This document shows positions 58,016 to 64,000 of a DNA stretch of 64,000 nt, in pieces. The notes under the pieces are model-generated. The model saw only the letters and a program-made list of their open reading frames with translations, was not told the DNA's origin and ran no database searches. A program made the translations under genes and the position numbers. Source of the DNA: an uncultured Vibrio sp. (GTDB lineage Bacteria; Pseudomonadota; Gammaproteobacteria; Enterobacterales; Vibrionaceae); contig NZ_OY776223.1 in assembly GCF_963675395.1 (NCBI RefSeq), positions 682,001 through 746,000 of the forward strand, given 5' to 3'. Numbering within the stretch: the first letter of the stretch is position 1; each line of letters begins with the position of its first letter.

Positions 58016-61000
58016 TTAAGACTCAAACTCTTCTGCCATTTCCTGAGCTTCGCTCTTCGGCTTGTCTGTTTGACCAAAGCCACGCAGACCCACTACGTGT
58101 ACATGCTCGTGATCCTTAAACACCTTACGCACCAGTTTGTAGGTTGTGCCTTTCTCTGGGCTGATGTTTTCTGGCGCAGCAATCAGAAGCTGCATGTCCA
58201 GACGGTCACACAGTTCAAATAGTGTCGAGATAGATCTCGCATCCAGACGCGCCGCCTCATCAAGGAACAACAGACGACAAGGAATGATGTCTTTACTACG
58301 CAGGCGACGCGATTCTTCTTCCCAGCTTTGTACCACCATCAGCAGGATCGACTGACCCGTACCGATCGCCTCACCGGTAGATAGCGCGCCAGACTCCGCC
58401 TGTAGCCAACCCTCTGAACCACGGTTCACTTCCACGCTTAGCTCCAGGTAGTTACGGTAATCTAGTAACTCTTCACCAAGTACTTGTGGAGAACGTTGAC
58501 CCATGTCGATATGTGGGTTTACACGCTGGAACAGCTTCGCCATCGCCTCTGAGAAGGTAAAGCGTGAAGACTCAAACAGATCTTTATGCTGCTCCTGCTG
58601 AGAAGACAGGCCGTGCAATAGCACCTCGTGGCTTTCGCGGATTTTCACATTCAGACGTACACCTTTCACCTGACCGAACGAGATGTTCGACAAGCCTTGG
58701 TTTAGCATGCGAATACGGTTTTGCTCACGCTGAATCGTCTTCTTAATGATACTTGCCGCCGATTCAGAACTGATCGCCAGACGGTTTTCACGCTGAGTCA
58801 GCTCTTCTGTCAGACGCGCCAGCTCCACTTCCATCTCTTCGATCGCTTCTACCGGATCATCGGTACGAATGATGTCCTGACGGATTCGCTCACGCAGATG
58901 CTGGTAAACGGCAATGTAGAACAGAACCTTACGCTCTGGACGCGCATTGTCTTCCGACAAACGCAGTGCATCACGCAAGTCGTCATTATTTGCTACTGCC
59001 AGACGCAGCGCACCCAACGATTTATCTGACATTGAGCGCAGTTCATCCGCTGACATGTACGCCAGCTCGCGTTTATGCAAGCGACGTTCAACATCGTTTT
59101 CACGCGCAAGACGAAGTACCGAACACCAGCCAGCTTTCGCAGCTACCACAAAGGTACGAAGCTCCGCGTACTCTTTCTGAACTTTCTTCAGTCGTTTCGC
59201 CAGACCTTTCATCTCTAGCTCAGTAGAGGTGATGGTACGCTCATATTCGCTCTTACGACTGCGAGATGAGTGCAGACGTTCTTGCAGTTCGTCACGACGA
59301 CGCATTGCGCGTTCTTCTGCGCCTTCATCAACGTTAACACCAAACTCTCGTAGCTCCTGCTTGAACTCCTGAACCGTTTCCAGTTTCGCTTGGTGTGAGC
59401 TCTTCAGCGATGCCAATACTTGGTTGTATTGGTTCATCTGACCTTGCGCTTGTTTCAGTTCTTCACGAGAGCGAGAGCGCATTTGCTCGGCCTGAACCAA
59501 CTTGCCTTTTAGCTGCTCGCTCAGTTCGCTGCTCTTATTAAGTAGATCGACCGAATCTGAGTAGGCAAAGTAGTGACGACGTTCTACCAAATCAGACAAA
59601 GCAAAAATTTGCTTCTTAAGATCTTGCAGTTGCTCGTCTGCTGCCTTGTATTCTGCTTCTAGCGCATCGAACTGCTCAGGATCCGCATCCAATGCTGAAA
59701 CAATCTTCTCAAGCTCAGTAACGGCTTTCGCATGGTTGTTCAGGAATGCTTTGGCTTCTGATAGTTGTGAAATTTTCTCTTCCAGCTCATCAAAACGTGC
59801 TTGCAGCGTATCGTCTTCAATCAGTGCCATATTTGGCGCAAGTTTGTCGAGTAAAGACAGAGCGTGCTTGCTGGTTTGCAATTGTGAGCGGTGCTGCTGT
59901 TCTTTTGCTTCCAAATCCGCCAGTACGCGTGCGATTTGGTTGCGCTTTTCGCGTACATTTGCCAATGCTTGTTCTGGATCAGCTTCAAACGCCACATGAA
60001 GGTGGTGAGATACAAACTGGTTGAACGCTTGATACAAACGCTGCATCTTCTGTGAGTCGAATGCCGCTTTGGCGTGCTTCTCAACCACTTCTTCGCGCTC
60101 ATTACGCAGTAGTTCTAAACGTTGCTCACGTGCAGCACGGCCAAACAGTGGAATTTCCGGGAAGCGTGAGTAACGCATTTGACGGGCGTTCATACGAACG
60201 CATACTGCGCCTTCTAACTCTTCTGCGTCAAACGAGCTATCATCAAAGGCATCAATATCACCTTCAATGATGTACAAATCTTCTGGACAGTCGTCCAGCT
60301 CAACCAGTTTCTCTTCGATACCGGATAGATCTGAAACGACGATTGCGTGGCGCGCGGGGCCGTACATCGCACTGAAGTATGGCGCATCATCGATGGTAAT
60401 ATCGTCGTAGATTTCAGATAGCAATACGCCACCCAACGTGTCAGCAAGGCCCTTCAGACGAGGATCATTTGAACCACCTGGTGACGCTAAACGTTCGATT
60501 TCGCTTTCCAGCTGTGTGCGACGTTCTGCCAGTTTTTCTTTGGCCAGAGACAGTTCTTTCTCTTGCTCAAGAACCACCTGCATTTGGCTCATTACCGCTT
60601 GGCGATCTTCTAACTCTGCACCGCTTTGCTCGCGCAGTTTTTCCAGCGCATCGTTGGCGGCAATCCAGGCAGGGGCAATCGTTTCCAGCTTGTTGATTTC
60701 CGCAACGGCGTCCTGCTCTAAACGACGCTGTTCGCTACGCTGTTCACGTACGTCTTCTTGCGTCATTTCCAGCGATTCAATCTGCATTGCGTGACGTTCA
60801 CGTTCCTGTTCGAAAGTGATTTCGTCGGTTAGCTCAACATGGAACTGCTTTTGATACTCTGTAACTAGCTCGCTCGCGTGACGCTGCTGGTTTAGGCTGC
60901 GCTCAAGATCGCGATGTTGTGCACGCCACTGTTGTTCATTCTGAGCAATTTGCTGGGATTCACGTGCTTTGGTAATCGCACTTTTCGCCTTTTCAGCAGC

Positions 61001-62485
61001 GTCTTTACGATCCACCTGACCAACGATGCTTTGTACTAGCTTCAGCGCTGTTTCAAACTGTTCCGCCGCAGCCGATGACATATCCAGCTTGTGCTTCACC
61101 GACAATAGTTCGTTCGTGCTGTCCGTTTGTTTATTCGTCAGTTCGGCAACCAAGGTTTGTGCAGATTCTGCTGTAAGACTCTCATCACCCAGTAGCTGTT
61201 TCGCTTTATCAAGTGCCTGGACCGCTTGTTGGTATTGAAGAGCACGGGTTTGTTGCACGTCTAGCGCCTGCTGGTAATCGGCAAGTTGCGTCTTAAGACT
61301 ATCAACTTCTTCTTCGGAAACGGTTGCTTGCTCTTCAGCCATCATCACGCGTTGTTGCGCTTCTTCAACGACCATCATCTGTTCTTCCAGACGTTCGCTA
61401 AGCTCTGCAAGATCTTCCTGATAACGTTCGATCTTCTCTTGCTGACGCAGTGCATTTTGCACCAGTTGCAAGTGATCCGACGCGGCTTGGTAGTCCTGCT
61501 CTAGCGCCGACTCTGAATCAAGCAGAAGCTCGAGCTCTTCTTGCACTCGGTTGAGCAGGTTGTTTTGCTCAATCAAGGTCTCGCGAGAACCAAATAGCTC
61601 AGAACGCAAAGACAGTGTCTGCTCTAGCTTTTTACGGCGCTCGTTGGCATGGCGCATGTAGTCAGCGGCCACGTAGTTGGTGGACTCTGTGATCAAATGT
61701 TTGAACAAGTCACGATCAGCCTGCGTGGTTTTGATCGCTTCCAGCGTCATGCGGTTTTCGCGCAGAGCAGACTCCATATCCTGGAATGCTTTCTTCACGC
61801 CACCGTTTTGTGGCAGAAGGTAGTCACGCAGTGAACGAGTGATCGCACTGGAGATACCACCGTAAAGCGAGGCTTCAATCAGACGGTAGAATTTCGAACG
61901 GTCACCAGAATTACGCAGTTTCTTCGGAATCACACCGAACTCAAACATTTGCGCGTGGTAATCGACGATAGATGAGAAAGCTTTGAATTGAACGCCTTCA
62001 AATTCAGAGATAACGTCTTTAACTTCGTTAATCTGACGCACGCGAGCTTGTGTTGCAGATACGCTCTCAACAAGAACATCTGTCGGTTTCACATGGCTTG
62101 GAAGACCTTGGATAACAAACGGTTTGATGTCTACTTTCTTATCACGACCCGCCACTTGCTGCAGTTTTACCGCAAAAAGCAGGCGTTGATTACGTGAGTT
62201 CACCACATCCAGAGCAGCGTAACACGCGCCTGGTTGTAGCTTACCGTACAAGCCTTTATCACGAGACGATTGACTGCTGCCCGCCTCTGTGGTGTTACGG
62301 AAATGAAGTAGCGTTTGGTCGGGAATCAGAGCGGTGATAAAGGCCGCCATCGTGGTTGATTTACCTGCACCGTTACCACCCGATAGCGTCGTCACCAAAC
62401 CATCGATATCAAAGGTACGGGCAAAGAAGCCGTTCCAGTTGACCATGGTTAGCGATTGATATTTACCGCGTTCAATCGTGCTCAT
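58016..62485 (-). CDS. mukB: Chromosome partition protein MukB
   Basis: 1489 residues, SMC-like. The N-terminal head has Walker [17 protein letters not shown]; two long coiled coils flank a hinge near the middle; the C-terminal head has the signature [15 protein letters not shown] and Walker [13 protein letters not shown]. MukB with MukE and MukF forms the condensin-like complex that compacts and segregates the chromosome. Its ATG overlaps the mukE stop by 4 nt. Confidence 0.98.
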   Translation of the reverse strand: MSTIERGKYQSLTMVNWNGFFARTFDIDGLVTTLSGGNGAGKSTTMAAFITALIPDQTLLHFRNTTEAGSSQSSRDKGLYGKLQPGACYAALDVVNSRNQRLLFAVKLQQVAGRDKKVDIKPFVIQGLPSHVKPTDVLVESVSATQARVRQINEVKDVISEFEGVQFKAFSSIVDYHAQMFEFGVIPKKLRNSGDRSKFYRLIEASLYGGISSAITRSLRDYLLPQNGGVKKAFQDMESALRENRMTLEAIKTTQADRDLFKHLITESTNYVAADYMRHANERRKKLEQTLSLRSELFGSRETLIEQNNLLNRVQEELELLLDSESALEQDYQAASDHLQLVQNALRQQEKIERYQEDLAELSERLEEQMMVVEEAQQRVMMAEEQATVSEEEVDSLKTQLADYQQALDVQQTRALQYQQAVQALDKAKQLLGDESLTAESAQTLVAELTNKQTDSTNELLSVKHKLDMSSAAAEQFETALKLVQSIVGQVDRKDAAEKAKSAITKARESQQIAQNEQQWRAQHRDLERSLNQQRHASELVTEYQKQFHVELTDEITFEQERERHAMQIESLEMTQEDVREQRSEQRRLEQDAVAEINKLETIAPAWIAANDALEKLREQSGAELEDRQAVMSQMQVVLEQEKELSLAKEKLAERRTQLESEIERLASPGGSNDPRLKGLADTLGGVLLSEIYDDITIDDAPYFSAMYGPARHAIVVSDLSGIEEKLVELDDCPEDLYIIEGDIDAFDDSSFDAEELEGAVCVRMNARQMRYSRFPEIPLFGRAAREQRLELLRNEREEVVEKHAKAAFDSQKMQRLYQAFNQFVSHHLHVAFEADPEQALANVREKRNQIARVLADLEAKEQQHRSQLQTSKHALSLLDKLAPNMALIEDDTLQARFDELEEKISQLSEAKAFLNNHAKAVTELEKIVSALDADPEQFDALEAEYKAADEQLQDLKKQIFALSDLVERRHYFAYSDSVDLLNKSSELSEQLKGKLVQAEQMRSRSREELKQAQGQMNQYNQVLASLKSSHQAKLETVQEFKQELREFGVNVDEGAEERAMRRRDELQERLHSSRSRKSEYERTITSTELEMKGLAKRLKKVQKEYAELRTFVVAAKAGWCSVLRLARENDVERRLHKRELAYMSADELRSMSDKSLGALRLAVANNDDLRDALRLSEDNARPERKVLFYIAVYQHLRERIRQDIIRTDDPVEAIEEMEVELARLTEELTQRENRLAISSESAASIIKKTIQREQNRIRMLNQGLSNISFGQVKGVRLNVKIRESHEVLLHGLSSQQEQHKDLFESSRFTFSEAMAKLFQRVNPHIDMGQRSPQVLGEELLDYRNYLELSVEVNRGSEGWLQAESGALSTGEAIGTGQSILLMVVQSWEEESRRLRSKDIIPCRLLFLDEAARLDARSISTLFELCDRLDMQLLIAAPENISPEKGTTYKLVRKVFKDHEHVHVVGLRGFGQTDKPKSEAQEMAEEFES

Positions 62486-63207
62486 GCTTCACCCTCTTCT
62501 GTTATTTCTTGTTGGGCTTGTTCTTCTTGGTCTTCTTCAGACAGCAGGCTGCCCTGGCTTGGCTCTTTAGTATGAACGACGGCTTCGCCATCACGGATCA
62601 GACGCAATTGAGCTTCACGCATATCATCACCAACACGAACGTCGGCACCAAAACGGAATACCGCTTCACTGATGCTGAACTTACCGGTTTCGCCGATATT
62701 GATGATCATGCCAAGGCGGCGCAGACGGCGCAGCGAGGTACGCACTTTTTCAAACAGCTTCTCTTTATCCAGGTCTGAACCGGTGGCTCGGTTGGTCACC
62801 AGCTTCATTAGCTTATTTTCATCCGCCAGAGCTAACATCTCGTCGTAGAGTTCCTGATTGGTAAAGATGCCTTCATGAGCAAGGCGCTCTGGACTGAGGT
62901 AAAGGAAACACAACACCTTCCCCACCAGCATGTCCAGCTCAGACAGGACACTGCGGCCAATCAGAGAAGTAGAACGTGGGCGGAGGTAGAAGAAACCTTC
63001 CGGTGCTTTCACCAACTCAGTGTTGTAACGCTGGTAGAAAGAAGACAACTCAAGCTCAAAGTCCGACAACAGTGCGTGGTTGTCCAAATCTTCGCTTGAG
63101 ATATGACGCCCTGCTCGTAGCATGCTGTCTAGCGCTGGGAACAGAGGGTTAGAAATTGCTTTTGCCAGTTTATCTGACATGTAATCATTAATATCGGTCG
63201 ATGACAT
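62482..63207 (-). CDS. mukE: Chromosome partition protein MukE
   Basis: 241 residues from ATG 63207 ([17 protein letters not shown]), matching the E. coli N-terminus; the longer frame reaches into mukF. Winged-helix kleisin-associated protein with conserved [14 protein letters not shown] and [18 protein letters not shown]. The start lies 20 nt inside mukF, with AGG 9 nt upstream. It sits on MukF and regulates MukB. Confidence 0.97.
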   Translation of the reverse strand: MSSTDINDYMSDKLAKAISNPLFPALDSMLRAGRHISSEDLDNHALLSDFELELSSFYQRYNTELVKAPEGFFYLRPRSTSLIGRSVLSELDMLVGKVLCFLYLSPERLAHEGIFTNQELYDEMLALADENKLMKLVTNRATGSDLDKEKLFEKVRTSLRRLRRLGMIINIGETGKFSISEAVFRFGADVRVGDDMREAQLRLIRDGEAVVHTKEPSQGSLLSEEDQEEQAQQEITEEGEA

Positions 63208-64000
63208 TTGCTTGTACCTTTGCCCCAAATTCGTTGATTGATTTCCAGTCTGGTTGAATGGCTTGATAATCCGATTCTGAATAGCCCAGACGAACGGCCT
63301 GATCAACAATAATTCGAGCTAAATCAAAGTGATGAGTAAATGGATGTTGTGCAAGGTAATCTCGTAGTACCACGCTCAAATCGATTGGTGTGCCCTGCTC
63401 TTTATGCGCTTTTAGCATGTCACCAATTCGTTCAGATAACTCATCATTGACTTGTTGAAACTCTTCGTATTCCACTTCCATCGGAACTTGGCCTGTTACC
63501 TCGTCATCACGCAGTACCAGAGCTTCGTCGCGAAGGTCGGATAATCGCTCAGCATCTGCATAAGTCAGATACCAAGGCATATCAAAATAATCTTTAATCG
63601 ATTGACGTAATCGAGAGCTGAACGCACGGTTCTTATCCATATCAATGGCGGTACGAATAAACTTATGTACGTGTCGGTCGTAGCCAATCCAGAGATCGAT
63701 CGCTTGTTGACCCCAACTGGTGATTCGGTCTAACTTCATTTGCAGACCAAATAACGCTTCCTCAATGAACTCCAGCTCAGGATCACCATAGACAAGCTCC
63801 TGAATATCCAGAATCTGAGTTTGCAGCTCATCACTGGCGGCCTGCAAGGTATCCTGAAGTTCACGCAGCGTGCTCGACGTTTCAGACAATAACGCTTCAC
63901 AGTTATTGATCGCTTCGCGCCAGTCCTTATTCAACAGATCCGCAATCTGCTGTTTCACAGATTGTTGCTGTTCGTCCATCACGCGTTGGTTGAGATCAAT
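63188..64000 (-). CDS. mukF: Chromosome partition protein MukF, C-terminal part
   Basis: The frame stays open to the window edge, so the N-terminal part (winged-helix and dimerisation, about 40% of the usual 440 residues) is missing here. The visible part holds the helical middle and the kleisin C-terminal domain that binds the MukB head ([19 protein letters not shown] [15 protein letters not shown] near the end). First gene of mukFEB. Confidence 0.95.
   Translation of the reverse strand: MDLNQRVMDEQQQSVKQQIADLLNKDWREAINNCEALLSETSSTLRELQDTLQAASDELQTQILDIQELVYGDPELEFIEEALFGLQMKLDRITSWGQQAIDLWIGYDRHVHKFIRTAIDMDKNRAFSSRLRQSIKDYFDMPWYLTYADAERLSDLRDEALVLRDDEVTGQVPMEVEYEEFQQVNDELSERIGDMLKAHKEQGTPIDLSVVLRDYLAQHPFTHHFDLARIIVDQAVRLGYSESDYQAIQPDWKSINEFGAKVQANVIDRY

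Overview
The window reads as the main chromosome of a marine Vibrio, probably of the Harveyi clade. The backbone gene order (nadA, cpoB-pal-tolB-tolA-tolR-tolQ-ybgC, cydABX-ybgE, ruvCAB, aspS, cmoAB, mukFEB) is gammaproteobacterial, and the proteins have the lengths usual for Vibrionaceae. The species call is inference; no rRNA or species marker is present.

Region 1 (about 1-19500) is an AT-rich accessory island ending at the 3' end of a tRNA-Ser(GGA) gene. It encodes a complete DNA phosphorothioation (PT) system: dndA divergent from dndBCDE, and an opposing dptF-dptG-dptH restriction operon. An M15-peptidase-like protein and a PT-associated methyltransferase flank dndA. The dpt operon continues into two less familiar genes, a protein with two membrane helices and a C-terminal beta-rich part, and a second DGQHR (DndB-like) protein. 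The decayed 5' end of another, diverged dptF lies just upstream of the intact dptF. A 16-bp perfect palindrome sits just downstream of the likely dndB promoter.

Region 2 (19500-23760) is backbone: tRNA-Ser, the alanine exporter alaE, a hybrid sensor kinase and a YecA/UPF0149 protein. Region 3 (23900-28260) is a copper module: a DUF2946-like membrane protein, the MbnP/MbnH 'metallo-mystery' pair, a porin-like protein and a PCu(A)C periplasmic copper chaperone. Region 4 (28300-31530, minus strand) is a K+ channel-DUF350-YgiB-YgiC operon.

Region 5 (31600-46200, minus strand) is housekeeping: nadA; the Tol-Pal envelope complex; cytochrome bd with its small subunit CydX, preceded by FNR and ArcA-like sites; Holliday-junction processing (ruvCAB, with a tandem repeat between ruvA and ruvB); and aspS. 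Region 6 (46460-52690, plus strand) holds a DUF72 protein, cmoA-cmoB (tRNA wobble uridine modification), and a conserved triad of retropepsin-like protease, inactive transglutaminase/multi-TM protein and RimK-like ATP-grasp ligase.

Region 7 (52900-57980) holds a 50-codon ORF and an alcohol/aldehyde oxidation cluster: a GMC oxidoreductase with a translationally coupled 39-codon leader ORF, a coniferyl-aldehyde-type dehydrogenase, and a divergent AraC-type regulator. Region 8 is mukF-mukE-mukB (minus strand); mukF runs off the right edge. Many start codons were moved from the longest possible frame to sites with a convincing Shine-Dalgarno sequence (SD), as noted per gene. I saw no CRISPR array, intact insertion sequence, rRNA or integrase gene.
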